Position numbers and translations under genes: made by a program. DNA of 64,000 nucleotides from contig NZ_CP060418.1 of NCBI RefSeq assembly GCF_014298075.1, positions 1,674,001 to 1,738,000 on the forward strand, in the 5' to 3' direction. How positions within the stretch are numbered: the stretch's first letter is position 1; the number at the start of each line of letters is the position of its first letter. Source of the DNA: Enterobacter sp. JUb54 (GTDB lineage Bacteria; Pseudomonadota; Gammaproteobacteria; Enterobacterales; Enterobacteriaceae). Shown here piece by piece: positions 34,382-46,420 of this stretch. Under the pieces are notes generated by a model. That model did not search any database. It saw only the letters and a list, made by a program, of their open reading frames with translations, and was not told the DNA's origin.

Positions 34382-37054
34382 TTACAGCATATTGCGGATC
34401 ACATAATGCAGAATGCCGTCATTCTGATAGTAGGTGAGCTCTGTGGCGGTATCGATGCGGCAGCGGCAGTCAAGCACTTCCCGCCTGCCGTCCGCGCGCG
34501 TTAAGACCACCTCAACCGTTGCACCAGGCTGTAGCGCCTGAAGATTGCCGATGTCGATCTGCTCTTCACCACTGAGGCCCAGCGTTTTGCGCGTGACGCC
34601 CTGCGGGAACTCCAGCGGCAGGATCCCCATCCCAATCAGGTTAGAACGGTGAATACGCTCGAAGGACTCGGCAATCACCACCCGCACGCCCAGCAGACGC
34701 GGCCCTTTAGCTGCCCAGTCGCGGCTGGAGCCGGAGCCGTACTCTTTCCCGGCGACCACCGCCAGCGGTACGCCCTCGCGTTTATACTGCATCGCCGCGT
34801 CATAGATAGCGATTGGTTCGCTGCCCGGCAGGTGGCGGGTCATCCCCCCCTCAACGCCCGGTACCATTTCGTTGCGAATACGGATGTTGGCAAAAGTACC
34901 GCGCATCATCACTTCGTGGTTACCGCGACGGGAGCCGTAGGAGTTAAAGTCCGCGCGCGCCACGCCGTGCTCTTGCAAATAGCGCCCGGCCGGGCTGTCG
35001 GCTTTGATACTCCCGGCAGGGGAAATATGGTCGGTAGTGACCGAGTCCCCGAGCATCGCCAGAATGCGCGCCCCGTGAATATCTTCCACCGGCTTCGGCT
35101 GTACCCCCATGTCATCAAAAAAGGGCGACAGGCGAATGTAGGTGGAGTCTTCCTGCCAGTCATAGGTGTCGGAGCGTTCGACCTCAATCGCTTTCCACTC
35201 CGCAGTACCTTCAAACACCTCCGCGTACTCTTTGTGGAACATCTCGGTCGAGACCTGCTCCACCGCCCGAGCAATCTCATGGCCGCTCGGCCAGATATCT
35301 TTCAGATAGACCGGCTGCCCCTCTTTACTGGTACCCAGCGGGTCGCTCGTCAGGTTGATGTTCATATTCCCGGCCAGCGCATAGGCCACCACCAGCGGCG
35401 GCGACGCCAGCCAGTTGGTTTTCACCAGCGGATGAATGCGCCCTTCAAAGTTACGGTTACCCGACAGCACCGCGCCGACGGTTAAATCACCTTTTTTGAT
35501 GGCCTCTTCGATCGGTTCTGGCAGCGGCCCGGAGTTACCGATACAGGTGGTGCAGCCATAACCGACGAGGTTAAAACCAAGCGCATCGAGGTACGGCGTC
35601 AGTCCGGCATGCGCCAGGTAATCCGAGACCACTTTGGACCCCGGCGCCAGCGATGCTTTGACCCACGGCTGTGGTTTGAGGCCCAGTTCCACCGCTTTTT
35701 TCGCCAGCAGACCGGCCGCCATCAGCACGCTGGGGTTGGAGGTATTGGTGCACGACGTAATGGCGGCAATGGCCACTGCACCGTCCGGCAAAGCGTAATG
35801 GTGTCCGTTCAGCGTATAGTCTACCGGCTGACGAGCGTTTTGTGCCCGATTGACTTCCAGCTCGCTGCTGGCGGTGAATGCCTTGGGTACATCGCCCAGC
35901 GCCACGCGATCCTGCGGCCGCTTCGGCCCTGCCAGGCTGGCTTCCACCGAAACCATATCCAACGCCAGCGTGCTGGTGAAGACCGGCTCATCCCCGGACT
36001 GGCGCCACATGCCCTGCGCTTTGGCATAGGCTTCCACCAGCGCCACCTGCTCGTCGCTGCGGCCACTCAGGCGCATGTAGCTCAGGGTGACGGCGTCGAT
36101 CGGGAAGAAACCGCAGGTCGCCCCGTATTCAGGCGCCATATTGGCGATGGTAGCACGGTCCGCCAGCGGCAGTGAATCCAGACCATCACCATAGAATTCG
36201 ACAAACTTACCAACCACGCCATGCTGGCGCAGCATCTGGGTTACCGTCAGCACCAGGTCGGTGGCGGTGATCCCTTCGCGCAGTTTACCGCTGAGCTTAA
36301 AGCCCACCACATCCGGGATCAGCATGGAGACCGGCTGTCCTAACATTGCGGCTTCCGCTTCAATGCCGCCGACGCCCCAGCCGAGTACCCCCAACCCGTT
36401 GATCATCGTGGTATGCGAGTCGGTTCCCACCAGGGTGTCAGGCCAGGCGAGCCACTCGCCGTTTTGCTCTTCGCTCCAGACCGCTTTCCCGAGGTATTCG
36501 AGGTTAACCTGGTGGCAAATACCGGTGCCCGGCGGCACGACGCTGAAGCGGCTGAAGGCCTGCTGCCCCCAGCGCAGGAACACATACCGTTCGTGGTTGC
36601 GTTCCATTTCAAGGCGGACGTTCTCTTCGAACGCCGACTGATGGCCAAAGCGGTCGACCGTCACCGAGTGGTCAATCACCAGATCAACGGGCGACAGCGG
36701 ATTAACCTTCGCCGTATCTCCTCCCAACCGTTTTACCGCTTCACGCATGGCGGCTAAATCGACCACTGCCGGGACGCCGGTAAAATCTTGCATCAACACG
36801 CGCGCAGGACGATAGGCAATCTCCCGGTCAGCATGCGCATGTTCAAGCCAGCCCGCGAGGGCCTGAATGTCTTCGGCGGTCACGGAGTCACCGTCCTGCC
36901 AGCGCAGCAGGTTTTCCAGCAGTACTTTGAGCGATTTGGGTAGACGGGTCAGATCGCCCAGTTGTTTAGCGGCCAGCGGTAAGCTGTAGTAATGGTAGGT
37001 TTTATTTTTGACCTGTAGCGTATCCTTACTGGCTGCTCGTAGGGTTGACGACAT
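34382..37054 (-). CDS. acnA: aconitase A
   Basis: The stress- and stationary-phase-induced aconitase interconverting citrate and isocitrate. 890 residues from the ATG at 37054, chosen for GGAGGAG before it and the MSSTLR start; the frame is open upstream. The three [4Fe-4S] cysteines lie in TSCTNTSNP and [14 protein letters not shown]. The swivel domain begins at [16 protein letters not shown], with [17 protein letters not shown]. AcnA apoprotein also binds RNA when iron is short; an iron-responsive sRNA lies elsewhere in this window. Confidence 0.98.
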   Translation of the reverse strand: MSSTLRAASKDTLQVKNKTYHYYSLPLAAKQLGDLTRLPKSLKVLLENLLRWQDGDSVTAEDIQALAGWLEHAHADREIAYRPARVLMQDFTGVPAVVDLAAMREAVKRLGGDTAKVNPLSPVDLVIDHSVTVDRFGHQSAFEENVRLEMERNHERYVFLRWGQQAFSRFSVVPPGTGICHQVNLEYLGKAVWSEEQNGEWLAWPDTLVGTDSHTTMINGLGVLGWGVGGIEAEAAMLGQPVSMLIPDVVGFKLSGKLREGITATDLVLTVTQMLRQHGVVGKFVEFYGDGLDSLPLADRATIANMAPEYGATCGFFPIDAVTLSYMRLSGRSDEQVALVEAYAKAQGMWRQSGDEPVFTSTLALDMVSVEASLAGPKRPQDRVALGDVPKAFTASSELEVNRAQNARQPVDYTLNGHHYALPDGAVAIAAITSCTNTSNPSVLMAAGLLAKKAVELGLKPQPWVKASLAPGSKVVSDYLAHAGLTPYLDALGFNLVGYGCTTCIGNSGPLPEPIEEAIKKGDLTVGAVLSGNRNFEGRIHPLVKTNWLASPPLVVAYALAGNMNINLTSDPLGTSKEGQPVYLKDIWPSGHEIARAVEQVSTEMFHKEYAEVFEGTAEWKAIEVERSDTYDWQEDSTYIRLSPFFDDMGVQPKPVEDIHGARILAMLGDSVTTDHISPAGSIKADSPAGRYLQEHGVARADFNSYGSRRGNHEVMMRGTFANIRIRNEMVPGVEGGMTRHLPGSEPIAIYDAAMQYKREGVPLAVVAGKEYGSGSSRDWAAKGPRLLGVRVVIAESFERIHRSNLIGMGILPLEFPQGVTRKTLGLSGEEQIDIGNLQALQPGATVEVVLTRADGRREVLDCRCRIDTATELTYYQNDGILHYVIRNML

Positions 37055-37443
37055 AGCTCCTCCTTTATTGCAGGGATGGCATGCCCTGAATCTCCTCAGG
37101 GTTAATAATAAAGATAACACATCCCAGCCATAACACTTTGATAACAACCCAAATTGCTAAAATCGGCAAAAGCGCTAAAAACAAAAAACCTGAATAAAGA
37201 CAGGGTATATTGTCGAATGAAATTGATAGAAAGGAATATGTCTGAGGGAATCGTATTAGTACATGAGTACAGAAAGAACTAATCGCCAGGTGTCTGACGA
37301 TTAGTTCAACAGAAGGGATGATTGTTTAAAACTTGTGGTCGCGAAATATATCCTCCTTGTCGCCGCGGGTTATTAACTAAAATAATTTCTCACGATTTCG
37401 CTGTCATAAAAATGAAACATACCGCCTTCCAGAAAATGTACGC
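37055..37443. other. acnA upstream region (389 bp)
   Basis: Contains acnA's promoter region and a stem-loop (37276-37307). On the minus strand a very strong ribosome-binding sequence, AAGGAGGA (37358-37351), is not followed by ATG, GTG or TTG at proper spacing; only ATA/ATT triplets are near. A 15-codon ORF (MFHFYDSEIVRNYFS) after GGAAGG lies just upstream of it. E. coli has the poorly defined yciX here. Confidence 0.4.
37276..37307 (-). terminator. stem-loop downstream of ymiA
   Basis: GAACTAATCG / CGATTAGTTC, a perfect 10-bp stem with a 12-base loop. Read on the minus strand it is followed by TTTCTG. A modest terminator or attenuator between ymiA and acnA. Confidence 0.45.
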
Positions 37444-37611
37444 TCAGCTGATGATCCAAACGTTACAGACGACGAGCGCGATGATACTCCAGAACATCGC
37501 TAACCCGATGAGTACGGCGCTCCAGGCCCGACTCCTCAACACAGGATCAATCTCCGTTTTGTCACTTTCCTGTGACATCGCCAACTTCATATAATCGATA
37601 TCACTAATCAT
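37444..37611 (-). CDS. ymiA: YmiA-family small membrane protein
   Basis: A 55-residue protein with one C-terminal membrane helix (SAVLIGLAMFWSIIALVV). The order 'MKLAM, polar linker, acidic-Pro, basic RSRAW, helix' parallels E. coli YmiA, and it lies between cysB and acnA as in E. coli. The E. coli start corresponds to the ATG at 37590; the ATG at 37611, with GGTG before it, adds seven residues. Function unknown. Confidence 0.75.
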   Translation of the reverse strand: MISDIDYMKLAMSQESDKTEIDPVLRSRAWSAVLIGLAMFWSIIALVVCNVWIIS

Positions 37612-37818
37612 TTTATCACCACCAATCGCTAAAATTATCAGGTACAGTTAAAGCTTAATTAGAGATAATAAATTAATCCAGTGAATTCTGATTTCTCCTA
37701 TTATCTTTGATTATTATTTTGACCCCACCGGGTATATTTGCATTCGTGTTAATAGAAATAATGATTTTTGTGATTTAGACGACGTTTACAAATGTAATTA
37801 AGGGCCATTATAGGATTT

Positions 37819-37839
37819 GGCATCCCACCCGGGGATGCC
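37819..37839 (-). terminator. hairpin after cysB
   Basis: GGCATCCC / GGGATGCC stem about 16 bp beyond the cysB stop; no T-run. Confidence 0.45.
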
Positions 37840-37854
37840 AGATATGCAGTGCTC

Positions 37855-38841
<987 letters not shown>

Positions 38842-39114
38842 TTAACGCGTAAAATGAGCCAGCTTGATACATGAACGTTTCAATCGATTGAGGTCTGTTG
38901 CACGCCAGGACGATCCCTGCGGGTTGCAGTGATATCGCCATCAGGCACGCTGAAACGATGATGTATAAGACGATTTAATAATAAAAAAGAGATTAACTAT
39001 AACCACTATATCATTTATACCTTCAGTGTATAGACACTAACAAAAAATAATAAGCCGGTTATAAGGCAGCGTTCAGGCGGGGAATAAAAACCATTTTAGC
39101 TGAAAAATCAGCAA

Positions 39115-39140
39115 GAAAAAGGGCCGCTATGCGGCCCTTT
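39115..39140 (-). terminator. terminator after topA
   Basis: AAAGGGCCGC / GCGGCCCTTT stem with TTTTTC following on the minus strand; 18 bp after the topA stop. Confidence 0.9.
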
Positions 39141-39157
39141 CAAGGAGAGTCATGCGC

Positions 39158-41755
39158 TTACTTTTTCGCTTCAGTCCATTTGCCATCAATATAGAAGGCT
39201 GACCAGCCGGTCGCTTTGCCATCTTTCTCTGAGGCCACGTACTGCTGCTTGGTCTTACGGCTAAAACGCACCAGCGTTTTGTTGCCTTCAGGATCCTGCT
39301 GCGGTGCATCGGCGAGATAACGCAGTTTCTCGGCCAGACGATCGCGGAAGCGGTACAGTTCTTCAACTAATGGCGCACGTGTTTCACGTGATTTCGGGAA
39401 GGTGTTAGCCGCAAGGAAGACCCCTGCCGCACCATCACGCAGCACAAAATAGGCATCCGATTTTTCACAAGGCAGTTCCGGTAATGGAACCGGATCTTCC
39501 TTCGGCGGAGCCACTTCGCCATTACGCAGAATTTTACGCGTATTCTTACATTCGTCGTTGGTGCAGGCCATGTATTTGCCGAAACGCCCCATTTTCAGGT
39601 GCATTTCAGAACCACATTTCTCGCACTCCACGACCGGGCCGTCATAGCCCTTGATGCGGAATTCGCCCTCTTCAATCTCGTAGCCGTCGCAGGTCGGGTT
39701 GTTACCACAGACGTGCAGCTTGCGCTTCGGATCGATCAGGTAGCTGTCCATCGCCGTGCCGCATTTCTGGCAACGACGTTTGGCACGCAGCGCGTTGGTT
39801 TCGGCGTCATCGCCTTCCAGCACGTTGAGCACTTCATTTTCCGGCACCAGGTTAATGGTGGTTTTGCAGCGTTCTTTCGGCGGCAACGCGTAGCCAGAGC
39901 AGCCGAGGAACACACCGGTGCTGGCGGTACGAATACCCATCTTGCGGCCACAGGTCGGACAGTCGATGCTGGTCAGCACCATCGGGTTCGGCTGCATGCC
40001 GCCCTCTTCCGGATCCTTCTCAGCCGTTTCCAGCTGGGTGGTGAAGTCGCCAAAGAAGTGGTCCAGCACCTTACGCCACTCGGCCTGGTGGTTAGCCACC
40101 TGGTCAAGACGGTCTTCCATCTGCGCGGTGAAATCGTAGTTCATCAGATCGCGGAAGTTCTCTTCGAGGCGATCGGTGACAATCTCACCCATTTTTTCTG
40201 CATAGAAGCGACGGTTTTCTACCCGCACGTAACCGCGATCCTGAATGGTCGAGATGATCGACGCATAGGTAGACGGACGGCCGATACCGCGTTTCTCCAG
40301 CTCTTTTACCAACGACGCTTCACTAAAGCGCGCCGGCGGTTTGGTGAAGTGCTGCGCTGGCATCAGTTCAACCAGGGTCAGGCTCTCGCCCTGATTGACC
40401 ACCGGTAAGGTGCGATCTTCATCGCCTTTACGCAGCGCCGGCATCACTTTGGTCCAACCGTCAAAGCGCAGGGTACGACCACGCGCTTTCAGTTTGAAGT
40501 CACCGGCCTTCACGGTCAGCGTGGTGGAGTCGTACTGCGCCGGTGTCATCTGACAGGCGACAAACTGGCGCCAGATCAGCTGATACAGTTTCAGCGCGTC
40601 CGCTTCCATCCCTTTCAGGTCTTCAGCCATCACGCTCACATCAGAAGGACGAATCGCTTCGTGCGCTTCCTGCGAGTTTTCTTTGCTGGTGTACTGGTTG
40701 GCGTTTTCCGGCAGATACTTTTTACCAAAGTTATCGTCGATATACCCGCGAACCATGCTGAGCGCGTCCTGGCTCAGGTTGGTGGAGTCGGTACGCATAT
40801 AGGTGATGTAGCCCGCCTCATAGAGACGCTGCGCCATCATCATGGTTTTCTTTACCCCAAAGCCCAGACGCGTACTGGCGGCCTGCTGCAACGTCGAGGT
40901 GATAAACGGCGCACCCGGCTTGCTGCTGGTCGGTTTATCTTCACGCTCGAGGACGCTGTAGCTGGCTTTTTCCAGCAACGCCACCGCGGCCATGGTCTCG
41001 TCACGGTTAACCGGACGGAATGGCTTGTCGTGCTTATGCGTGACTTCCAGCGGTAGGGCATCGCCCCCCGGCGTGGTGGTACTGGCGTCGATTTCCCAGA
41101 ACTCTTCCGGGACGAAGGCTTTAATTTCGCGTTCGCGTTCAACCACCAGACGCACAGCAACGGACTGGACTCGGCCGGCAGACAGGCCACGCGCAATTTT
41201 TTTCCACAGCAGCGGAGAAACCATATAGCCCACGACGCGGTCCATAAAGCGACGCGCCTGCTGGGCATTCACACGATCGATATTCAGCTCGCCTGGCTTA
41301 TCAAATGCCTGACGGATCGCGTTTTTAGTGATTTCATTGAACACCACGCGGCTATAGCGTTTTTCATCTCCACCGATAACTTCCCGCAGGTGCCATGCAA
41401 TGGCCTCCCCTTCGCGGTCAAGGTCAGTTGCGAGATAGATATGGTCGGCTTTTTCAGCCAACTGTTTGAGTTCTGAAACTACCTTTTCTTTACCCGGAAG
41501 TACTTCGTACTGTGCATCCCAGTCATGCCATGGGTCGACGCCCATACGATTGACCAGAGCGCTACGTTCATCCTTTTTAGGCTTTTTAGCCCCTTTGGTG
41601 GAGGTAGAGTCGGCGCTCTTTTTGGAGGCTGAGCCACTGGTCGGCAAATCGCGGATATGACCGACGCTGGATTTCACCACGTAGTCATTACCCAGATACT
41701 TATTGATCGTTTTGGCTTTTGCCGGGGACTCAACGATAACGAGAGCTTTACCCAT
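39158..41755 (-). CDS. topA: DNA topoisomerase I
   Basis: Relaxes negative supercoils. 865 residues from the ATG at 41755 (AGG 5 bases before), the E. coli length. Toprim domain: [12 protein letters not shown] and the acidic DLDREGEA. The active-site Tyr319 is in [10 protein letters not shown]. The C-terminal zinc-ribbon domains are visible as four-cysteine clusters ([27 protein letters not shown]). Confidence 0.98.
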   Translation of the reverse strand: MGKALVIVESPAKAKTINKYLGNDYVVKSSVGHIRDLPTSGSASKKSADSTSTKGAKKPKKDERSALVNRMGVDPWHDWDAQYEVLPGKEKVVSELKQLAEKADHIYLATDLDREGEAIAWHLREVIGGDEKRYSRVVFNEITKNAIRQAFDKPGELNIDRVNAQQARRFMDRVVGYMVSPLLWKKIARGLSAGRVQSVAVRLVVEREREIKAFVPEEFWEIDASTTTPGGDALPLEVTHKHDKPFRPVNRDETMAAVALLEKASYSVLEREDKPTSSKPGAPFITSTLQQAASTRLGFGVKKTMMMAQRLYEAGYITYMRTDSTNLSQDALSMVRGYIDDNFGKKYLPENANQYTSKENSQEAHEAIRPSDVSVMAEDLKGMEADALKLYQLIWRQFVACQMTPAQYDSTTLTVKAGDFKLKARGRTLRFDGWTKVMPALRKGDEDRTLPVVNQGESLTLVELMPAQHFTKPPARFSEASLVKELEKRGIGRPSTYASIISTIQDRGYVRVENRRFYAEKMGEIVTDRLEENFRDLMNYDFTAQMEDRLDQVANHQAEWRKVLDHFFGDFTTQLETAEKDPEEGGMQPNPMVLTSIDCPTCGRKMGIRTASTGVFLGCSGYALPPKERCKTTINLVPENEVLNVLEGDDAETNALRAKRRCQKCGTAMDSYLIDPKRKLHVCGNNPTCDGYEIEEGEFRIKGYDGPVVECEKCGSEMHLKMGRFGKYMACTNDECKNTRKILRNGEVAPPKEDPVPLPELPCEKSDAYFVLRDGAAGVFLAANTFPKSRETRAPLVEELYRFRDRLAEKLRYLADAPQQDPEGNKTLVRFSRKTKQQYVASEKDGKATGWSAFYIDGKWTEAKK

Positions 41756-42168
41756 ATTCACCTTTACCTAATTTGATTCATCCAGGAATAGATCGCACAT
41801 GTTGATTCACCATCCATGGGTGGCGTACGTCAAATGTTGCGACGCCGTCGATGGATATCAACCCTTTGCACGTCTGGTTTCACATCCATAAAACCAGATA
41901 GCTGAGTTTACTGACGTTTGCCCGTCAGGTGACATAGCACGAAGAATTTTTGGCCGAATGTCAAGCAAATCTGTTGCCAGATCGCCGAAAGCGTCACACT
42001 GTACCTGATAAAATTCGTTACGCAACTTTATTAGCATGCAAATGCAAATCCTGCCAGTAAAGTCATGTTTCTTAGACCCTTGCCATTATCCATGTATTCT
42101 AAATGGAAAATTTGCCCCTGCTCGCCACGCGGCGTAAACTATCGCAGGAAGAAACACAGGAGTCCGTT
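41756..42168. promoter_or_regulatory. topA / yciN divergent control region (413 bp)
   Basis: No gene recognised. It should hold the several topA promoters known in E. coli and the yciN promoter. The frame upstream of yciN from 42103 is open but unsupported. Confidence 0.45.
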
Positions 42169-42420
42169 ATGCAAGATACAACCCAACCTATCGATCGCCA
42201 GACACTACTTGAAGTAGCGAATAAACTCATTCGTGAACATGAAGACACGCTCGCCGGAATCGAAGCGACCGACGTTGTTCAACGTAATGGCGTACTGGTT
42301 TTCAGCGGCGAGTTTTATCTTGATGAGCAAGGCCTGCCAACGCCCAGGAGCACTGCGGTATTTAATATGTTCAAATATCTGGCGCATACGCTGTCAGACA
42401 AATACCACCTGGCAGATTAG
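42169..42420 (+). CDS. yciN: YciN
   Basis: An 83-residue small acidic protein equal in length to E. coli YciN, with [15 protein letters not shown] and [13 protein letters not shown] conserved. AGGAG precedes the ATG at 42169. Function unknown. Confidence 0.92.
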   Translation: MQDTTQPIDRQTLLEVANKLIREHEDTLAGIEATDVVQRNGVLVFSGEFYLDEQGLPTPRSTAVFNMFKYLAHTLSDKYHLAD

Positions 42421-42451
42421 GCTTTGTAATATATCCAAAGCCCATAATGTC

Positions 42452-42475
42452 AACGCGAGGCATTTGCCTCGCGTT
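42452..42475. terminator. shared terminator between yciN and sohB
   Basis: AACGCGAGGC / GCCTCGCGTT 10-bp stem, loop ATTT, then GTTGTTTG on the plus strand. Confidence 0.75.
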
Positions 42476-42492
42476 GTTGTTTGATAAGTCAG

Positions 42493-43539
42493 TTACATCA
42501 GCGGTTTTTGTCCCCGCTGCCACCAGCGGAGCAGTAACCGGTCGGCACTTTCCGCGGCGCTCCCGGTAAAGCGGTCGAGCATTTTTTTACGCTGCTGGTA
42601 ACGCACGGCAATCACGTCATGAGTGTCAATCAGGCCCAGAAGCAGCTCGTCACTGGTTTTCACCGCGTCCACCAGCCCCTTCTCCAGCGCCTGCACGCCA
42701 TACCAGTGTTCACCGGTTGCCACTTGCTCGATATCCAGCGAGGGGCGCATTTCATGGACAAAATCTTTGAACAACTGATGGGTCTCGTTCAGGTCTTCGC
42801 GGAACTTGCGGCGGCCTTCATCGGTGTTCTCACCCAGCAGTGTTAAGGTCCGTTTGTACTGCCCGGCGGTATGCAGCTCAATATCGATCTCTTTGCTCTT
42901 CAGGAAACGGTGAAGGTTTGGGATCTGCGCCACCACACCGATAGAGCCGAGGATGGCAAAGGGAGCGGCAACAATGTTGTTCGCCACGCAGGCCATCATA
43001 TAGCCACCGCTGGCCGCGACTTTATCGACCGCGACGGTGAGTGGAATTTTTTTGTCACGCAGACGCTGCAGTTGCGAGGCTGCCAGGCCATAACCGTGGA
43101 CCACGCCACCGGGGCTTTCCAGACGCAGAATAACCTGGTCGCGGGGTTTTACCGCCGCCAGCACTGCGGTTATCTCTTCGCGCAGGCTACCGACTTCGTG
43201 CGCATCCATACTGCCTTTAAAATCCAGCACCCAGGCACGCGGTTTGCTGTCCGGCTCCGCCGATCCCAGTTTGGCTCGCGCTTTGGCGGCTTTCGCCTCC
43301 TGCTTGAGCTTTTTCTTTTGCGCTTTATGCCAGAGCTTTTGATGCGGGCCATCGAGCAGCGCTACCGCCAGCTCTTCCCGCATATCCTTGTATTGCTCGC
43401 TAAGATTAGTCACCCGCAGCTCACCGCGCTGTTTCTTGCGCAGAGCCTGGTTAACGATAATTGCGGCAATAACCGCAATCGCGACAACCACTGTCACGAT
43501 TTTGGCCAAAAACAGGCCATATTGAGCAAGTAATTCCAC
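42493..43539 (-). CDS. sohB: SohB, S49-family membrane peptidase
   Basis: 348 residues from GTG at 43539 (AAGGTG before it; the family starts at VELL). N-terminal membrane span (about 8-30), charged coiled region, then the S49 domain with catalytic Ser in AASGGYMM and Lys in GQYKRTLT. Multicopy sohB suppresses loss of DegP in E. coli. Confidence 0.95.
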   Translation of the reverse strand: MELLAQYGLFLAKIVTVVVAIAVIAAIIVNQALRKKQRGELRVTNLSEQYKDMREELAVALLDGPHQKLWHKAQKKKLKQEAKAAKARAKLGSAEPDSKPRAWVLDFKGSMDAHEVGSLREEITAVLAAVKPRDQVILRLESPGGVVHGYGLAASQLQRLRDKKIPLTVAVDKVAASGGYMMACVANNIVAAPFAILGSIGVVAQIPNLHRFLKSKEIDIELHTAGQYKRTLTLLGENTDEGRRKFREDLNETHQLFKDFVHEMRPSLDIEQVATGEHWYGVQALEKGLVDAVKTSDELLLGLIDTHDVIAVRYQQRKKMLDRFTGSAAESADRLLLRWWQRGQKPLM

Positions 43540-43794
43540 GTTTTCACCTTGTGTAAACCACTGACGTTGAAGCACAGTGTACATCAGCCGCCTTCAGGAA
43601 GTCTCTGCGCTTTGTGTGCGGTACGAGGCTCGTTCCTCTTTTTTTTAGCGACGCTGAAAACGTTGCAAGATATTCATTTCGATACGTGTTTCCCCCTTCG
43701 CCGATTGCAATAGCCGCCTGTTTCAGGCATAAAACGCAAAAGTGAGATACCGAATACACCGTGCGATCGTCTGCAGATTGCTCAAGGAGTCGCC

Positions 43795-44556
43795 GTGCAC
43801 TATCAGCCGCAGAGTCATTTATTAAAAGATCGCATCATTCTGGTTACCGGCGCCAGCGATGGGATCGGTCGTGAAGCCGCGCTGACCTACGCGCGCTACA
43901 ACGCCAGCGTTATCCTGGTCGGGCGTAACGAAGAGAAGCTGAAAAGCGTCTCGCATGAAATTCAACAGGCCGGCGGGATCCCCGCGCCGTGGTTTACGCT
44001 GGATCTGCTCACCTGTACCCCTCAGGCGTGTCAGCAGCTGGCGCAACAGATAAGCATCCACTACCCGCGCCTCGATGGCGTGCTGCATAACGCCGGCCTG
44101 CTGGGCGACGTGTGTCCGATGGACCAGCAAAAACCGGACGTCTGGCAGCAGGTAATGCAGGTTAACGTCAACGGCACCTTTATGCTGACCCAGGCCCTGC
44201 TTCCTTTATTACTGAAGTCCGAGTCGGGCTCATTGGTCTTCACCTCCTCCAGCGTTGGCCGTCAGGGACGCGCCAACTGGGGCGCATACGCTGCCTCCAA
44301 GTTTGCGACTGAAGGGATGATGCAGGTGCTGGCCGAAGAGTATCAGAGCCGTCACCTGCGGGTGAACTGCATTAATCCGGGTGGCACGCGCACCAAAATG
44401 CGCGCCAATGCCTTCCCGACGGAAGATCCGCAAAAGCTGAAAACTCCCGCCGATATCATGCCGGTCTATTTATGGTTGATGGGCGATGACAGCCGTCGTA
44501 AGACGGGAATGACCTTCGATGCCCAGCCCGGGCGCAAACCAGGAATTGCACAATGA
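43795..44556 (+). CDS. yciK: YciK, SDR oxidoreductase
   Basis: A 253-residue short-chain dehydrogenase. Cofactor motif TGASDGIG (residues 19-26), NAG, catalytic Ser in TSSSVG, and YAASK. GTG start with AAGGAG 5 bases before. Substrate unknown. Overlaps btuR by 4 bases (ATGA). Confidence 0.95.
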   Translation: MHYQPQSHLLKDRIILVTGASDGIGREAALTYARYNASVILVGRNEEKLKSVSHEIQQAGGIPAPWFTLDLLTCTPQACQQLAQQISIHYPRLDGVLHNAGLLGDVCPMDQQKPDVWQQVMQVNVNGTFMLTQALLPLLLKSESGSLVFTSSSVGRQGRANWGAYAASKFATEGMMQVLAEEYQSRHLRVNCINPGGTRTKMRANAFPTEDPQKLKTPADIMPVYLWLMGDDSRRKTGMTFDAQPGRKPGIAQ

Positions 44557-45143
44557 GTGATGAACGTTACCGTGAACGCCAGCAGCGGGTAAAAGATAAA
44601 GTCGACGCCCGAGTGGCGGCAGCGCAGGAAGAACGCGGCATTGTTATCGTGTTCACCGGTAACGGGAAAGGAAAAACCACCGCCGGTTTTGGCACCGTCA
44701 CCCGTGCCATCGGGCATGGTAAAAAAGCCGGCGTCATCCAGTTTATTAAAGGTACCTGGCCCAATGGCGAGCGCAACCTGCTGGAGCCACACGGGGTTGA
44801 ATTTCAGGTGATGGCCACCGGGTTTACCTGGAATACCCAGGATCGGGAAAGCGACACCGCTGCCTGCCTCGCCGTCTGGCAACACGCGCGGCGGATGCTG
44901 GCTGACGAGACGCTGGATATGGTTCTGCTTGACGAGCTGACCTACATGGTGGCCTACGACTACCTGCCGCTTGAAGAGGTGCTGTCGGCACTGCGCAACC
45001 GCCCTGCCCAACAAACGGTGATTATCACCGGGCGCGGCTGTCATCGCGAGTTAATCGACCTGGCCGATACCGTCAGCGAGCTGCGGCCGGTGAAGCACGC
45101 CTTCGATGCCGGGATCAAAGCGCAGATGGGAATTGATTACTAA
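44553..45143 (+). CDS. btuR: cob(I)alamin adenosyltransferase
   Basis: Transfers adenosyl from ATP to cob(I)alamin (BtuR/CobO/CobA type). 196 residues. The reversed-type P-loop GNGKGKTTAGFG lies at about 37-48; LDELTYMVAYDYL is the Walker B-like region. Coupled to yciK. Confidence 0.97.
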   Translation: MSDERYRERQQRVKDKVDARVAAAQEERGIVIVFTGNGKGKTTAGFGTVTRAIGHGKKAGVIQFIKGTWPNGERNLLEPHGVEFQVMATGFTWNTQDRESDTAACLAVWQHARRMLADETLDMVLLDELTYMVAYDYLPLEEVLSALRNRPAQQTVIITGRGCHRELIDLADTVSELRPVKHAFDAGIKAQMGIDY

Positions 45144-45264
45144 GCGCTCGCCGTACCCACCACGCATGATGGTACGCCAGCGTCAATGACGACAGCGGTA
45201 GAGGCACTACAGGAAGATTTACTGCAAAGAGGTGTCCGGCGGGAACCCACCGGACATCAGGAGA

Positions 45265-46146
45265 TTAGCCGTTGTTACGGCTGCCACCAGAGCGGCGATT
45301 GCTGCTGTTGCCCACCTGGCTATGGCGTTTGACAGCGCGACGAATCTGATTCGCCTTCACACGACGACGATCTTTCTCTACCGCTACTTTAGTGGTGGTT
45401 TCTGCCGGCAGCTCCACCAGCTCACGCAGGTAGTTGGTCTGCGCCAGATCCAGCTCGGTATAGCCGCCGCGAGGCAGGCCTTTTGGCAGCGGGATATCGC
45501 CGTAGCGAACGCGGATCAGACGGCTGACCTGAACACCGACGGCCTCCCACAGGCGACGGACTTCACGGTTACGCCCTTCGGTCAGCGTGACGTTATACCA
45601 CTGGTTGATCCCTTCACCGCCGGCAAACTTGATAGTTTTAAAGGCCGCCGGGCCATCTTCCAGCTGCACGCCGCGAGACAGCTGACGCAGTTTGTCTTCG
45701 TCAACCTGACCAAACACGCGCACGGCGTATTCACGTTCGACTTCACGGCTTGGGTGCATCAGTCGGTTTGCCAGTTCACCATCGGTGGTAAACAGCAGCA
45801 GACCGCAGGTGTTGACGTCCAGACGCCCCACCGCAATCCAGCGTGCGCCACGCAGTTTTGGTAAACGGTCAAACACCGTCGGACGGCCTTCCGGATCGTT
45901 ACGGGTACAGAGTTCACCTTCCGGTTTGTAGTACGCCAGGACGCGGCAAATCTGCTCAGCAGACTCTTTCACCGAGATCACATGACCATCAATACGAATT
46001 TTCATACCCTGTACAACTTCAACGCGATCGCCGAGGGTGGCGATTTTGCCATCGACGCTGACGCGGCCAGCTTCGATTTTAGATTCAATCTCACGGCGGG
46101 AGCCGTGGCCGGCGCGGGCCAGCACTTTCTGTAGTTTCTCGCTCAT
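45265..46146 (-). CDS. rluB: RluB, 23S rRNA pseudouridine 2605 synthase
   Basis: 293 residues. N-terminal S4 RNA-binding domain ([17 protein letters not shown]), then the RsuA-type catalytic core with Asp in [14 protein letters not shown]. The C-terminal tail is basic and Arg/Asn/Ser/Gly-rich. Confidence 0.96.
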   Translation of the reverse strand: MSEKLQKVLARAGHGSRREIESKIEAGRVSVDGKIATLGDRVEVVQGMKIRIDGHVISVKESAEQICRVLAYYKPEGELCTRNDPEGRPTVFDRLPKLRGARWIAVGRLDVNTCGLLLFTTDGELANRLMHPSREVEREYAVRVFGQVDEDKLRQLSRGVQLEDGPAAFKTIKFAGGEGINQWYNVTLTEGRNREVRRLWEAVGVQVSRLIRVRYGDIPLPKGLPRGGYTELDLAQTNYLRELVELPAETTTKVAVEKDRRRVKANQIRRAVKRHSQVGNSSNRRSGGSRNNG

Positions 46147-46193
46147 TGAGCTTCCTTAAGGTGTCGCCTTCCCAGGCGTCTGGTATACTTTAT

Positions 46194-46227
46194 AAAACAA
46201 CCGGATAGCTATATAACCAGTTGTTTT
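46194..46227. promoter_or_regulatory. 11-bp imperfect inverted repeat upstream of rluB
   Basis: AAAACAACCGG and CCAGTTGTTTT, one mismatch, 12-bp spacer, 48 bp before rluB. Could be an operator or leader stem-loop. Confidence 0.45.
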
Positions 46228-46420
46228 GTAGATGCTTTCTACATCAAAGGGGGGCGTTATCTTCAGCCAAAGCCGGGCCCGCCCGTCTACGTGGGCGGCT
46301 ATTCTACACTAACTAAAAAATGAATGCTGCTTTGCGTTGCATTCGCCTGCTACGCCGGTCTACAGGCTCCATCGATTATGCGTCAGATTGCCGCCTTTAT
46401 CCTCCCTGTTGCGCACAATT

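Noticed and set aside
37322-37594. 90-codon plus-strand ORF opposite ymiA
   Set aside because: The minus strand encodes a recognisable YmiA-like protein; the plus frame has no ribosome site and no family pattern.
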